Assembly (NCBI GenBank): GCA_028277445.1
Contig: JANQGG010000032.1
Location: 1 to 64,000, forward strand
Length of the DNA stretch: 64,000 bases
Reading direction: 5' to 3'
Source: Chloroherpetonaceae bacterium
Lineage (GTDB): Bacteria; Bacteroidota; Chlorobiia; Chlorobiales; Chloroherpetonaceae
Shown here: in pieces, positions 1 through 9,855 of the stretch
How positions within the stretch are numbered: position 1 is the first letter of the stretch
Layout: every line of letters starts with the position of its first letter
Made by a program: the position numbers and the translations under genes
Notes under the pieces: generated by a model
What the model was told of the DNA's origin: nothing
Seen by the model: only the letters and a program-made list of their open reading frames with translations
The model's database searches: none

Positions 1-315
1 TTGACGGTTTGTTCATGGAAAAAACACTCGTTTTTCAATAAGAGCTTCTTCTCTTTTTACAATTTCTTCCCTGTTCTCTTACTTTTTCAGGATCGACTAC
101 TTACATTTGTTGATATTTTAGAAATGGACAGAGTTGTTGTAAAACAAGCAATGGTTTCGGAGTTTGAGGATTTTGAAGATGCTCTTCAACATTTTTCAGC
201 AGTCAAATGCGGGACAATTAATATTATCTTAACCCGAAACTTAAAGGATTTTGTTAAAAGTGAAATCTTGGTTCTGAATCCTGAAAGTTATTTGAAAATG
301 ATTGCAGATCAATGA
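1..315 (+). CDS. PIN-domain protein, C-terminal part (5' end missing or broken)
   Basis: The last 75 or so residues look like the C-terminal half of a PIN-domain nuclease (VapC-like, PIN_3 group). A conserved DFEDALQ stretch, where acidic residues of the PIN active site sit, is followed by the ILTRNLKDF strand-turn and a final NPESYL segment. Family members are about 135-145 residues, so half the domain is missing. The frame runs open to the window edge, but its first 30 codons (Phe-rich) do not resemble the usual PIN N-terminus. The gene may therefore be cut by the window or be frame-broken near position 90. No antitoxin partner is visible. Assignment to PIN is fairly firm; integrity and activity are unknown. 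Confidence 0.55.
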   Translation: MTVCSWKKHSFFNKSFFSFYNFFPVLLLFQDRLLTFVDILEMDRVVVKQAMVSEFEDFEDALQHFSAVKCGTINIILTRNLKDFVKSEILVLNPESYLKMIADQ

Positions 316-356
316 ATCCTTTATGATTGAAGTAGTGTGATTTTTATGTTAAACGC

Positions 357-860
357 TCACTTCACCATCACCGGCAACCCGGATACCATTAAGGTGACTT
401 TATCGGCGCGCTTGGCAACATATTGGTTCACCCATCCTTGAAGATCAACAAACTGACGCACCGATTTGGAGTCTGGTATCACACCCATTCCAATTTCATT
501 TGAAATCGCAATCAATGTAAAATTTTGCTTTAAAAGCTCGTCAAAATCTTGTTTGGCAATCTCCAAAGCTTTCTCGGCATTATAGCCGGCATCGGAAAAG
601 AGGTTTGTGAGCCAAAGCGTGATGCAATCCAGTAAAACAACCTCGCCATTAAAATTGTGCTTGCTGAGGCACGTTTCTTCTTCAATGGTTTTCCATTCAG
701 CGCCGCGATCGGTTTGATGTTGTTCAATACGCCTGCGATGCTCATCATCCCACACTCGTGAAGTGGCCAGATATATTGGATGTGGAGAAAGCGTTAAAGC
801 AAGGTTTTGTCCATATCGGCTTTTCCCGGAACGCTGCCCGCCGGTAATGTAGTAAAGCAT
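357..860 (-). CDS. cobU: Adenosylcobinamide kinase / adenosylcobinamide-phosphate guanylyltransferase
   Basis: This cytoplasmic enzyme of cobalamin nucleotide-loop assembly phosphorylates adenosylcobinamide and then transfers GMP to it. The protein is 167 residues, normal for the family. It opens with a P-loop GGQRSGKS (residues 7-14), followed by the HRRRIEQH segment at 41-48 that carries the guanylylated histidine region. A DCITLWL strand lies near 78-84 and a conserved NEIG near 126. It starts 2 bp after the stop of menE and appears to be the last gene of the menaquinone operon, although it serves cobalamin synthesis. No other cob gene is in the window, so placement is by operon linkage rather than pathway clustering. 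Function is well supported. Confidence 0.93.
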   Translation of the reverse strand: MLYYITGGQRSGKSRYGQNLALTLSPHPIYLATSRVWDDEHRRRIEQHQTDRGAEWKTIEEETCLSKHNFNGEVVLLDCITLWLTNLFSDAGYNAEKALEIAKQDFDELLKQNFTLIAISNEIGMGVIPDSKSVRQFVDLQGWVNQYVAKRADKVTLMVSGLPVMVK

Positions 861-862
861 GT

Positions 863-2305
863 TTAAGATGATGGTTGAGTGGTTATTAACCTCATTGCCA
901 GCGCTTTGGCTTTTTGACGATTCGGCTTTATACCGTTCGTATAAAGATCAGCCGGCATTTCCAAAAAGACATCCGGGATTTTGTATTTGGCAAGCGTTTT
1001 CACCAGGCAATCCTTCAATTGAGAAGGATTTAACAATTGCGGCGTTTCAAATGCCACAAAAGCCACAGGCCGATGGCCAAATTTGGAATGCGGAATTGGT
1101 ACTACAAGAGCGTCTTGGATATTCGGACAGGCTTTTAAGGCCTGCTCGATCTCTTCGGGCTGAATGTTTTCACCGCCGGATATGAACATGTTGTCTTTAC
1201 GTCCGATCACCACTAATCTGTTTTGATCATCAAGTTTTCCCAAATCGCCGGTGCAATACCATCCCTCGTCATCAAACGGTTGAACGAGGTATTGCTGATG
1301 TATGAAACCTTCAAAGCATGTTTGCCCTTTCACCATGATCTCGCCATCGCCAGAAAGTTTAAGCTCACGATAGGGCAAGAGGCAACCCGATGTTTGCAGC
1401 TCATCCAACGTGTATGATGCTGTTGTGGTTATTTGAGAGGCCATTTCGGTTGAGCCGTAACTGGTGTAAATTCGCAACCGGCATTCAAGAGCTTTTTCTA
1501 TTAACGATCTTGGAATAGCGCTACCACCCAGTAAAATTGATTTAAACGATTTAAGCTGATCCAAAACCTCGGGATGTTGCAAAGAGCGGTAAAGCTGCGT
1601 GCTGACCATCGAAATATGCGTGCAGCCTGAACCGATCAAACTCTCTTCAAACGATTGTGCAGCGCTGGCGATAAACATCGATGCACCGGCTTGAAGCGTT
1701 CTAAAGAGAATGCTTAGCCCCCCAACATGATACAATGGCAGGCTTAAAAACCAGCTGTCTTCCTGCGTCAGTTTAATATTAGCATTTGAGCCTTTAGCGC
1801 TTAACAGGTGAGCGGATAGTCTGTGCATAGCGGCTTTGGGTTTTCCCGATGAACCCGATGTAAAAATCAGTGTGGCCGGTTGCTCAAAGCCTTTATAGTC
1901 TGGTAATGGCGTCTCGTGGGTATCATAACCTGACTTCAGAGGTTCAATCCGGGTTATTTTTATTGATGTTGGAACAGTTGATTGAAACGTTTCGGAGACC
2001 CAAAGCCTATGGGCTTGGATGGTGTTGAGCTGTTCTTCCCACTCAACGGGGCTCAAACGGGTGTTTAATGGCACAGCAATAGCGCCCAGCCGGAAAAGTG
2101 AAAGCAAAATAATAATACTTTCAATGGATGTGTCGGATAACACCACAACCCTTAAGCCCGATGAAATCCCTTGATTGTTTAGCAAGGCAGCATATCTGGA
2201 CACCAGGTCTGAAAGTTCAGCATAAGTTAGCGTTTGATTAGAGGACCGGATAGCGACTTTGTTGGCATAAATTGTTGCCATACGATCAAGAAAAAAGTCA
2301 CTCAT
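863..2305 (-). CDS. menE: o-Succinylbenzoate-CoA ligase
   Basis: This acyl-adenylating enzyme activates o-succinylbenzoate to its CoA thioester, the step before ring closure in menaquinone synthesis. The 480 residues show the AMP-binding core in order: P-loop TSGSSGKPK (149-157), YGSTEM (284-289), TGD (353-355) and the hinge motif RKDNMFISGGENI (370-382). Near the C-terminus the usual catalytic-lysine context (NGK) reads NGIKPNRQK, a slight variant. The ATG overlaps the menC stop by 4 bp (ATGA), which implies translational coupling. The general ANL-ligase call is certain from motifs; the OSB specificity comes mainly from the surrounding men genes. Confidence 0.95.
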   Translation of the reverse strand: MSDFFLDRMATIYANKVAIRSSNQTLTYAELSDLVSRYAALLNNQGISSGLRVVVLSDTSIESIIILLSLFRLGAIAVPLNTRLSPVEWEEQLNTIQAHRLWVSETFQSTVPTSIKITRIEPLKSGYDTHETPLPDYKGFEQPATLIFTSGSSGKPKAAMHRLSAHLLSAKGSNANIKLTQEDSWFLSLPLYHVGGLSILFRTLQAGASMFIASAAQSFEESLIGSGCTHISMVSTQLYRSLQHPEVLDQLKSFKSILLGGSAIPRSLIEKALECRLRIYTSYGSTEMASQITTTASYTLDELQTSGCLLPYRELKLSGDGEIMVKGQTCFEGFIHQQYLVQPFDDEGWYCTGDLGKLDDQNRLVVIGRKDNMFISGGENIQPEEIEQALKACPNIQDALVVPIPHSKFGHRPVAFVAFETPQLLNPSQLKDCLVKTLAKYKIPDVFLEMPADLYTNGIKPNRQKAKALAMRLITTQPSS

Positions 2306-3387
2306 AAAGACAATTCCGTGAGTTTATCATGATTCAATAAAGGCTGCGGATAGTCATCGGTGTTATAGAGCGCAAAGCCGTTTTTTACCGTAAACGGTGT
2401 TTGAAGAATATCATCAGCCAAATAATTAATGGTATCTAAGCCTGAAGCATTATGAGGTGCGTTATTTAATGATGCCAGCCAGGTATAAAACGAATGGCTC
2501 AATCCCGATTCAAACGCACTGCTGATAACGGTATGAATCCCATAATGTTTAGCAAAATCTTTGAGCGCAAAGATGTCGGAGAGTTTGCCTATTACAGAGG
2601 GTTTTAATATAAAAGCCTTAGGCCAAGTTAAAGGCAATTCATTGGGCCGGTTTTTAAATTGAGCCAGCGTTTCATCCAAAGCAATTGGCATTTGAGTTGC
2701 TTTGTGAAATTCCAAAAGTTTTGAAAGTTCATGGATTGGCTCTTCAATGTATTCAATAGTTTCGATGTCTATGGATTTTGAAAACGCAAGCGCTTTTTCA
2801 TACGACCATTTGCGATTTGCATCCAACCGAATGCTAAGAGATGCGCCGCCAAGCTGTTGAAGGCGTTTTAAGCAGGCGATATCTTTTTCCACTGAATTTC
2901 GCCCGACTTTCATTTTGATGGTTTTGTAGCCGGCTTCAATCAACTGTGATGTTTTGGTTTCAATTGAGTTTAAATCGGCATCAACGAGGGCATTAACGGC
3001 TATCATACGATTCTTATCATCAGGGCGCGGTTTAAAGTTGTGGCGGATCAAATGAACCGCCGCCATATCCAACCCGAATTGCACGGAAGGATATAAATTA
3101 TAGCCACCCAACCAATTAAGCATATGATCGCCGGGCGTAATAGGGTCATAATCAAAAGTTTTGGGGAGCAAAATAGGTTTTAGAGTTCTCAGTTGATGAA
3201 TGCAAGATTCCAGAGATTCTTTATGAAGCCCTTCTAGGGGTGCAATTTCTCCATAACCGGTTTGCCCTTGATCGTTTTCAAGGGCAACCACGCATCCTTG
3301 CCTATGGGTCAGGGTATGACCGGTAAAGTGCAAGGGAGATTTAAACGGGATTTGATACTTAAATACCCGAATATTGGTAACATTCAC
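2302..3387 (-). CDS. menC: o-Succinylbenzoate synthase
   Basis: This enolase-superfamily enzyme dehydrates SHCHC to o-succinylbenzoate. The 361-residue protein has the N-terminal capping domain and a barrel carrying the expected catalytic residues: the KMK pair (K158 and K160), metal ligands D189 in DANRKW, a Glu in EEP (215-217) and Asp/Glu at 238-239, and the second-face lysine K262 in LKPS. It overlaps menB upstream and menE downstream by 4 bp each. The superfamily also contains epimerases and N-acylamino-acid racemases, but position inside a complete men operon makes OSBS the clear choice. Confidence 0.95.
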   Translation of the reverse strand: MNVTNIRVFKYQIPFKSPLHFTGHTLTHRQGCVVALENDQGQTGYGEIAPLEGLHKESLESCIHQLRTLKPILLPKTFDYDPITPGDHMLNWLGGYNLYPSVQFGLDMAAVHLIRHNFKPRPDDKNRMIAVNALVDADLNSIETKTSQLIEAGYKTIKMKVGRNSVEKDIACLKRLQQLGGASLSIRLDANRKWSYEKALAFSKSIDIETIEYIEEPIHELSKLLEFHKATQMPIALDETLAQFKNRPNELPLTWPKAFILKPSVIGKLSDIFALKDFAKHYGIHTVISSAFESGLSHSFYTWLASLNNAPHNASGLDTINYLADDILQTPFTVKNGFALYNTDDYPQPLLNHDKLTELSL

Positions 3388-4205
3388 GGTCGTTTGGGAA
3401 ATTTTGAGAAATCCGGTTTACGTTTTTCAACAAAAGCATTGCGGCCTTCCTGAGCTTCCTGGCTCATGTAATACAACAGCGTTGCCGAACCGGCCAGTTC
3501 CTGCAAACCGGCTTGCCCGTCACAATCAGCATTCAAGGCGGCTTTTAAGCATCGGATTGCCAGTGGCGATTTCTCCAAAATTTCTCGGCACCACTGAACG
3601 GTTTCGGCTTCCAGGTTTTCCAATGGAACAACGGTATTCACAAGTCCCATATCCAAGGCTTCCTGGGCATTGTATTGGCGGCATAGATACCAAATTTCGC
3701 GGGCTTTTTTCTGACCCACAATCCGAGCCATGTAACTTGCGCCATAACCGCCATCAAACGAACCGACTTTCGGGCCGGTTTGGCCAAAAATAGCATTTTC
3801 GGCAGCGATCGTTAGATCGCACATCATGTGAAGCACATGTCCGCCGCCGATGGCGTAACCGGCAACCATTGCAATAACCGGTTTAGGGCAAGTTCGGATA
3901 TCGCGCTGAAAATCCAAAACATTCAAACGATCCACGCCGTGGCCGTCATTGTAACCGGCATCGCCGCGAATTTTTTGATCGCCGCCAGAGCAAAATGCTT
4001 TATCGCCTGCGCCGGTAAGAATAATCACCCCAATGCTGTGATCGTCTCTGGCGTCATCCAACGCCTTGATCATTTCACTCACAGTTAACGGACGAAAGGC
4101 GTTTCTGCGCTCGGGGCGGTTAATTGTAATTTTGGCAATGCCTTCAGCTTTTTCATAAATAATATCGCTGAAATCTGCAGATTTAATCCATTGAATGTTA
4201 CTCAT
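3384..4205 (-). CDS. menB: 1,4-Dihydroxy-2-naphthoyl-CoA synthase
   Basis: This crotonase-fold enzyme closes the second ring (Dieckmann-type cyclisation) of the naphthoquinone. The 273 residues carry the family signatures [11 protein letters not shown] (about 29-39), the oxyanion-hole stretch [16 protein letters not shown] and the very conserved [12 protein letters not shown] segment. The Gly-containing form of that segment is the kind associated with bicarbonate-dependent MenB enzymes in the literature. The C-terminus is the expected [17 protein letters not shown] type. The gene overlaps menC by 4 bp and begins 8 bp after menH. Sequence is close to textbook, so confidence is very high. Confidence 0.97.
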   Translation of the reverse strand: MSNIQWIKSADFSDIIYEKAEGIAKITINRPERRNAFRPLTVSEMIKALDDARDDHSIGVIILTGAGDKAFCSGGDQKIRGDAGYNDGHGVDRLNVLDFQRDIRTCPKPVIAMVAGYAIGGGHVLHMMCDLTIAAENAIFGQTGPKVGSFDGGYGASYMARIVGQKKAREIWYLCRQYNAQEALDMGLVNTVVPLENLEAETVQWCREILEKSPLAIRCLKAALNADCDGQAGLQELAGSATLLYYMSQEAQEGRNAFVEKRKPDFSKFPKRP

Positions 4206-4213
4206 AAGTCGGT

Positions 4214-5029
4214 TTATTTAAAAAATTGGTTAAGACAATTAATAAATTCTGATTGATTTTCAAGATGAATGAGATGCCCTGCCTTTGAAATCATTTCAAA
4301 TTCAACAGCATCCGATTTTAAAGACATCTCCTCGCCAATAGCTCTAAATTTTGCATCGTATTCACCGGCTAAAGCTAAAATAGAAGATGAGCAATCGTTA
4401 AGCCTTTCCCACAATGAGGGTTGCGCGCCTGTACCCATTTCCAGCAACGAAAGCGCAAGCTCATGAGGATTGTTTTTTAAACGTGCATTAAAAAGCTTGT
4501 TGAATGTTGGCAAGTTTTTTAAAGACCTAAATAAAGGTTGATTATACCATTTTTCTAAAAATTTTGAAAAATCATTCGTTTGGAGTTCTTTGGCAAGCGT
4601 TGAATCGTGTTTGATTCGTGCGTGCTGCTCGGCAACAGTTTTTAATCCGGGCGATGAGGATTCCAGCACGCATTTTTTAAAAACTGCGCTATAATGAATA
4701 GCCAGGTAAAGCGCCAGGCGGCCTCCCATAGAATATCCCACAAGGTAAGCCTGTTGATATCCCAAAGCGTTAATTAATGCCACGATAGCATAGGCCAGAT
4801 CAGGCATTCGAAACCATTTCGGGTGCAATGGATCAAGCGTTGTTTTTCCATGTCCGGGAAGGTCTATACACAATGTGGCGAAATTACTGGACATCTGTGC
4901 GGCAACAGATTCCCAATCCGAAGCCGAACCTAGAAATCCATGCAAAAAACAAATCAACGGTTTGCCTTCGTTTATGGCGTAATCAACATGAAATCGATAA
5001 GAATTAATGGGGATAACCATTGGCTTCAA
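4214..5029 (-). CDS. menH: SHCHC synthase, alpha/beta hydrolase fold
   Basis: This is probably 2-succinyl-6-hydroxy-2,4-cyclohexadiene-1-carboxylate synthase, which eliminates pyruvate from SEPHCHC. The 271-residue alpha/beta-hydrolase has the oxyanion motif [10 protein letters not shown] (30-39), DLPGHGKT (56-63), the nucleophile elbow GYSMGGR with Ser100, and a late GHLIHLEN that supplies the histidine. GYSMGGR is characteristic of MenH rather than of generic esterases. Its first codons overlap the 3' end of menD by 26 bp. A second Met three residues in would shorten the overlap slightly. Context between menD and menB settles the assignment. Confidence 0.92.
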   Translation of the reverse strand: MKPMVIPINSYRFHVDYAINEGKPLICFLHGFLGSASDWESVAAQMSSNFATLCIDLPGHGKTTLDPLHPKWFRMPDLAYAIVALINALGYQQAYLVGYSMGGRLALYLAIHYSAVFKKCVLESSSPGLKTVAEQHARIKHDSTLAKELQTNDFSKFLEKWYNQPLFRSLKNLPTFNKLFNARLKNNPHELALSLLEMGTGAQPSLWERLNDCSSSILALAGEYDAKFRAIGEEMSLKSDAVEFEMISKAGHLIHLENQSEFINCLNQFFK

Positions 5030-6746
5030 GCTGTTTGATCAAATGCGCTTGCAACGATTTATGCTGAAGAACATTTTCCCGGCGACCGGTTTGAATTTCG
5101 ATTAACGTTGAACGCCCTGTTTTTTGAGCCTCCAGATAAAAATCTATGAATTCCCGGTTGGTTTTCGGCAACGCATAGCTTAAACAAGCCAATTCTGCAA
5201 TCGCTTTAAAATTTTGCTCCAGGGGCGTTTCAAAATAGGGCTCAAAAATATCGGTTTGTGAAGCGATGGGTAGAAATGAAAAAATCCCACCACCGCCATT
5301 ATTGATGATGATCAAAACGATTGGAGAAGTAGAGGATTTGATTTGGAAAAAGGCATTAAGATCGTGGTATGCCGAAAGATCGCCAATAACCAAGGTGGTT
5401 GGTTTGTTCAGGCCGTGAGCAAAACCCAATGCACTGGAAATAATGCCATCAATGCCGCTTGCGCCTCGGTTTGTACCAACAGGTACGATGCCGGGTTTTG
5501 GTCTGCCAAACATATCCATATCCCGCACCGGCATGCTGTTCGAAAGGAACAACGCCCCGTCTTCATGAAGATATTTTGAAACGATCATCGGCACGGAAAT
5601 TTCATCGGGCGCAATCTCTTCATTGAGGTAAGCCCCAAGGGTTTTACCGGCAATAGCATTAGCTTCTGAGATCATTTCAGCATTATATGTCATGGATTTA
5701 AAACGCTCTAAAACGCTATTGCAAAATACGCTGTACGGAACTTCAATGCTGTCTGTAAATTGATGGTAAGGATCGTTTCGAAACGGGTGATTTTTAATGA
5801 TGATTTTTTTCCCGGATTCGCATTTGGAAAAGAACTGTTGAATGCGTTTGGAAACCAACGACCCGCCAATATGAAGATAGACATCCGGTTGAAACTTGGA
5901 TTTAAACGCATTGGAAAGAAGCAACTGATCAAGATATGAGATATGATGTGAATGTTGCGTGAATCTTAACCCCGAAGAGGTATCGCAATAAAAAGGCATG
6001 TTTAAATGCAGGCACAGTTCCTTAGTGGTTTGAATATCTTCTTGCGACTCCAAAGCGCCGATCGTTATAAATGGTGATTTGGCTTCTGAAATCCAATCAA
6101 TAATGCACTGAATTGAGCTTGCTGGCAAATGTGAATGGCATGAGGTGTAAGGTAATTGGCTATCTTTCCATCTTGTCAAATGGCTGAGGTATGATGAATC
6201 GAATGTAGCTGGTTCAGGCAATAGTGGTTCACGAAACATACAGTTGAGATGAGCCACTCCGGCCGGCGTATTTGTGGCTTGATATATGGCTTGATCAAGC
6301 GTTGTTAGTACCATTTCAGGTGGTATGGCCTCATCCGGGCAAGGCATATCGAAATCCCATTTGGTATAATGCCCGAAAATACCCGGTTGGTTTATGGTTT
6401 GATTCGCACCGGTATCTCGAAGCTCAGGTGGCCGGTCAGCCGATAAAATCAGCATAGGGACTTTTGACATTGATGCTTCTACAACGGCAGGAAAATAGTT
6501 GGCGACTGCCGTACCCGACGTGCAAATTAACGGGGCAAGCCTGCCGCAGGCCTTTGCGTAACCCAATGCAAAAAAAGCCGCGGAGCGTTCATCGACAAAG
6601 AGTTTTGTTGAAGTCTTGGGATGCCTGGCAACAGCGCTGGTTAAAAACGTTGAGCGTGAACCCGGCGAAATACAAAATGTGTTGATGCCATTTCTCAAAC
6701 ACTCCTCGACAATTAGTAATGCCCAAACCGAGTTTATGTTTTGCAT
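5004..6746 (-). CDS. menD: SEPHCHC synthase (ThDP-dependent)
   Basis: This enzyme condenses isochorismate with 2-oxoglutarate (decarboxylating) to SEPHCHC, the committed step of the classical menaquinone route. The 580-residue protein has the standard three-domain ThDP architecture: an N-terminal pyrimidine-binding domain with ISPGSRS and the CTSGTAVANYFPAV stretch, and a C-terminal PP domain with GDLSAYHDLN followed by NNGGGGIFS, the ThDP/metal motif. It overlaps menF by 13 bp and menH by 26 bp, so the whole block should be one transcript. Motifs are unambiguous. Confidence 0.97.
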   Translation of the reverse strand: MQNINSVWALLIVEECLRNGINTFCISPGSRSTFLTSAVARHPKTSTKLFVDERSAAFFALGYAKACGRLAPLICTSGTAVANYFPAVVEASMSKVPMLILSADRPPELRDTGANQTINQPGIFGHYTKWDFDMPCPDEAIPPEMVLTTLDQAIYQATNTPAGVAHLNCMFREPLLPEPATFDSSYLSHLTRWKDSQLPYTSCHSHLPASSIQCIIDWISEAKSPFITIGALESQEDIQTTKELCLHLNMPFYCDTSSGLRFTQHSHHISYLDQLLLSNAFKSKFQPDVYLHIGGSLVSKRIQQFFSKCESGKKIIIKNHPFRNDPYHQFTDSIEVPYSVFCNSVLERFKSMTYNAEMISEANAIAGKTLGAYLNEEIAPDEISVPMIVSKYLHEDGALFLSNSMPVRDMDMFGRPKPGIVPVGTNRGASGIDGIISSALGFAHGLNKPTTLVIGDLSAYHDLNAFFQIKSSTSPIVLIIINNGGGGIFSFLPIASQTDIFEPYFETPLEQNFKAIAELACLSYALPKTNREFIDFYLEAQKTGRSTLIEIQTGRRENVLQHKSLQAHLIKQLEANGYPH

Positions 6747-8170
6747 TCAACGTGTCCGTTTAAAGATGGGGTTACAAAAAAGCTGCCCAATTTATTTTCA
6801 ATTTCTTCCCATTCTTCAAGTGGATTCGATCCTTTAACAATACCAGCGCCTGTAAAAACATGCAAGTCGTGTTTATCAATTAATCCTGAGCGAATGGCAA
6901 CGGCAAATTCCGAGCTTTCGGAAGATATCCAACCCAACGGAGCGGCATACCATCCTCTATCGAACGGTTCATATTCAGCAATTTTTTCCATGGCTAATTT
7001 TTTGGGAACCCCCCCGACAGCGGGAGTTGGATGAAGCTCGCGAATTAATTCAGCATCCGAAAACTCGGGTTTAAGTTCTCCATGGTATTGGCTATGAAGG
7101 TGCTGCACACGTGCAAGTTTTAAGATATCACGCTGTTTTTTTAAGGATACTTTTGAGCAGGTATCATCTAAAATGCTTTTAATACTTTCGCACACAAAAT
7201 CGTGCTCACGAATGTCTTTATCAGATTGAAGCAAATTTTGTTCAAGAACTAAATCTTCTTCAAACGTTTTGCCTCTTAGTCTTGTGCCTGCGATGGCTTC
7301 GGTATAAAGGTTTAGCTTTTCTCGCTTATAAAGTCTTTCCGGGCTGGCGCCAACAAAACCAAGTGAATTGCCAAACTTGAAATAAAAATGAAATGCATTA
7401 ACCACAGCTTCTTTGAGATGCTTTAAAAAAGAAGATGGCTGAATTGCAGTTTTATAGGAAAGAGAGGTTTTACGGGCTAAGACAATTTTTTCAAGCGATC
7501 CGTCTTTAAAGTTTTGCAACGATTTCAATATCAGGCTTTTCCAGCTTGCGTAATCCGGCTGATCAACGCGATTGCTAATGGATTGCGGAAAATGCGGAAG
7601 AGTAACATTTTTTGTTACAAAATCTATGTCTTGATTTAATTCACTCTGAATTTCTTTTTCAGGCTCACCATCGGGATGTAAAATAACATTGCACGTGAAG
7701 TAGCATTGATGATCCGACTGGAATACTTCATAATGAGGCAATACAAACTGGTATGTGCCAAACCCGTTCCAATCATCACTGCATACGGTTTGGTTGTTGA
7801 ACTTAAACCCACCATAAAATCTTACAGTTGGCGGTAGGTCTTTAAGCTTTAGGTTTAACTGGGAAAATACCTTATCAATTTCAAAGTTGCTCTCACCATA
7901 AATCCGGTCTACCTGACCTTCTGCAAATAATTCAAATTTATTTTCACGGTCGCTCCAGTAAATAGAGGTACGATCAGAAGTTGAGAGTTGAAGGGTGGTT
8001 AAAAAATCGAACGGTTTAAGATTAATAATAAACGAAACCAATGTGGCGGTTTGGATCGATGTAAACAAAAAATCTTTTTTTTCTCTAATCAAAGATTTCA
8101 AAATGTCCGAGACATCATCTATGTGAAAAACCCCGTCTTTTTCAATAGATATATGTTGGTAAGAAGTCAT
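6734..8170 (-). CDS. menF: Isochorismate synthase
   Basis: This chorismate-utilising enzyme converts chorismate to isochorismate for menaquinone synthesis. The 478-residue sequence carries the family landmarks in the C-terminal half: EKIVLARK, the AIAGTRLRG loop, the metal-binding ELHPTPAVGG segment, and FDRGWYAAPLGW near the C-terminus. Siderophore-type isochorismate synthases share the fold, but this gene leads an intact men operon. The ATG sits 10 codons upstream of the first structured stretch and no better start is apparent. It is the first gene of the operon, so the control region lies in 8171-8373. Confidence 0.95.
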   Translation of the reverse strand: MTSYQHISIEKDGVFHIDDVSDILKSLIREKKDFLFTSIQTATLVSFIINLKPFDFLTTLQLSTSDRTSIYWSDRENKFELFAEGQVDRIYGESNFEIDKVFSQLNLKLKDLPPTVRFYGGFKFNNQTVCSDDWNGFGTYQFVLPHYEVFQSDHQCYFTCNVILHPDGEPEKEIQSELNQDIDFVTKNVTLPHFPQSISNRVDQPDYASWKSLILKSLQNFKDGSLEKIVLARKTSLSYKTAIQPSSFLKHLKEAVVNAFHFYFKFGNSLGFVGASPERLYKREKLNLYTEAIAGTRLRGKTFEEDLVLEQNLLQSDKDIREHDFVCESIKSILDDTCSKVSLKKQRDILKLARVQHLHSQYHGELKPEFSDAELIRELHPTPAVGGVPKKLAMEKIAEYEPFDRGWYAAPLGWISSESSEFAVAIRSGLIDKHDLHVFTGAGIVKGSNPLEEWEEIENKLGSFFVTPSLNGHVECKT

Positions 8171-8225
8171 TGCAGCGTTTTAATCACAGTTTACGTATAA
8201 ACACGGTTCATCCAGTTAAACACCC

Positions 8226-8254
8226 ATAATAGAAAAACTTATGAATTCTTCCAA
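8226..8254 (-). promoter_or_regulatory. Candidate promoter of the men operon
   Basis: On the minus strand, TTGGAA (8249-8254) and TATTAT (8226-8231) are separated by exactly 17 bp, matching sigma70-type elements at 4/6 and 5/6 positions. The predicted start of transcription is about 45 bp before the menF ATG. This is a pattern match only. Confidence 0.35.
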
Positions 8255-8373
8255 TTGATTGTGGTTTTATCAAAGTTTTAGATAATCTTAAAGTTTATTC
8301 TGAATTTAAGCATTTCGGCATTCAACTGGAGATTACTTCTAATCGATAGCAAAACGAAACTTTAAAAGTTAAG

Positions 8374-9738
8374 ATGAATTTTAGCTTGTCTAAGAAAAAA
8401 TCAATTTTTCTGACAAAACATTTCATAGAAATGTTTGAACGATTATCCAATGAAAACAAACCTGCCGATACGATACTTTCGGCTTATTTTTCGGAACATA
8501 AATATTTGGGATCAACCGATCGGAAATTATTAAGTGAGTCAATATTTGATTTACTCCGAAAAGAGCTTAGATATGTAAAAGTTCTGGATCGTTTTTTTTC
8601 TCAGGAACATAATAAACCGCTCAAAAAAGCGCATGCTATTATCGCATTATACATGCTGGAGCATAACCCGTTTAATTTGTCTCCCAAAAATGGGTTTTCA
8701 GAATTAAATCTCACGGTGAATGAACAGAACAATCTTTGGGATGCTTATCTAAATATTTGTGAGGATATCAAAATTGGCGATACGGCTTCGCGTCTTGGAT
8801 TTGAGTATGCGTTTCCTGAATGGATAATCAGACATCTGTTAGAGAATTTTGAGGTTAAGGATCTTGAACGGTTGTTAGAAAGCTTTAATCAATCGGCTCG
8901 GGTTGTGCTTAGAGCCAATGGGTATAAAACTAATGCTGAGGCCTTAAAAGTTGCTTTGGAAAATGAAGGTATTGAAACATCCTTGGGTAAATTATCTTCC
9001 GAAGCATTGATTTGTAAAAAACGAAGCCGGATTTTTCAATCGCAAGCCTTTAAAAAAGGGCTATGCGAAATTCAGGACGAAGGCAGCCAGCTCATATCGT
9101 TGATATTAAATCCGAAACCCAAAGAAAAAGTGCTGGATGCTTGTGCAGGCGGGGGTGGGAAAAGTTTGCATCTGGCCAGCTTAATGAATGGAAAAGGCAC
9201 TGTATTTGCTTACGATCTAAATATCAAGCGTTTTGGAAATATCAAACAGCGCATCAAACGATCGGGATTGCAGAATATTCAACTGCTGGATTCCAAAAGC
9301 AAACTCTCGTGGTTTAAGACACACTATGGATCGGGTTTGGACGCTATTTTAATTGATGCGCCATGCAGTGGATCAGGAACGTTGCGCCGAAATCCTGATA
9401 TCAAAAAACGGTTGCAACAAGATGCTATAAAACGCTTAAACAGCTTGCAAATCAACATTTTAAATGAGTATTCAGGTTTACTTAAAAATGGCGGGCGCAT
9501 GGTTTATGCCACCTGTTCTATCTTATCGTCTGAAAATGAGTGTATTGTAGAGTCATTTGTGGCAAAAAACCTTCAGTTTAAAATTATTCATTTAGGTGAG
9601 GATATTTGCCAAAGAAAGGGGTATTTTATTACTGAGGCATTTAAGGCACGGGTTCAAGATGAGCGTTTTTTAAAACTTAGGCCGGATTTTGATGGCTCAG
9701 ACGGCTTTTTTGCCGCCTTAATCGAAAAAAAACCTTAA
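8374..9738 (+). CDS. rsmB: 16S rRNA m5C methyltransferase, RsmB/Sun (NOL1/NOP2/sun) family
   Basis: This protein probably makes 5-methylcytosine at position 967 of 16S rRNA. Of its 454 residues, the N-terminal 140 form a NusB-like RNA-binding domain, as in RsmB. The Rossmann methylase follows, with SAM motif DACAGGGGKS (255-264), motif IV DAPCSGSG with Cys331, and motif VI TCS with catalytic Cys381. The two cysteines are the pair expected for RNA m5C methylases. It is divergent from menF. The exact target base is inferred from family membership. Confidence 0.9.
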   Translation: MNFSLSKKKSIFLTKHFIEMFERLSNENKPADTILSAYFSEHKYLGSTDRKLLSESIFDLLRKELRYVKVLDRFFSQEHNKPLKKAHAIIALYMLEHNPFNLSPKNGFSELNLTVNEQNNLWDAYLNICEDIKIGDTASRLGFEYAFPEWIIRHLLENFEVKDLERLLESFNQSARVVLRANGYKTNAEALKVALENEGIETSLGKLSSEALICKKRSRIFQSQAFKKGLCEIQDEGSQLISLILNPKPKEKVLDACAGGGGKSLHLASLMNGKGTVFAYDLNIKRFGNIKQRIKRSGLQNIQLLDSKSKLSWFKTHYGSGLDAILIDAPCSGSGTLRRNPDIKKRLQQDAIKRLNSLQINILNEYSGLLKNGGRMVYATCSILSSENECIVESFVAKNLQFKIIHLGEDICQRKGYFITEAFKARVQDERFLKLRPDFDGSDGFFAALIEKKP

Positions 9739-9855
9739 CCTGTCACCTTTTGAGTTATTATTTTCGTTAATAATTTTATATCATAATCTTTTAAGTTTAT
9801 AAGCAATTAATTTTAAATAATTTAATCCGTATTTTTAAGACACTTTTGGCCGTTC

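Noticed and set aside
859-1185. 108-codon plus-strand frame opposite menE
   Set aside because: It lies entirely antisense to a well-supported gene, has no family resemblance and reflects codon structure of menE.
3374-3793. 139-codon plus-strand frame opposite menB
   Set aside because: Antisense shadow of the highly conserved menB; composition (Pro/Arg-rich) is typical of such shadows.
9755-9773. Hairpin after rsmB as an intrinsic terminator
   Set aside because: Stem is six A-T pairs only, too weak to support a call.
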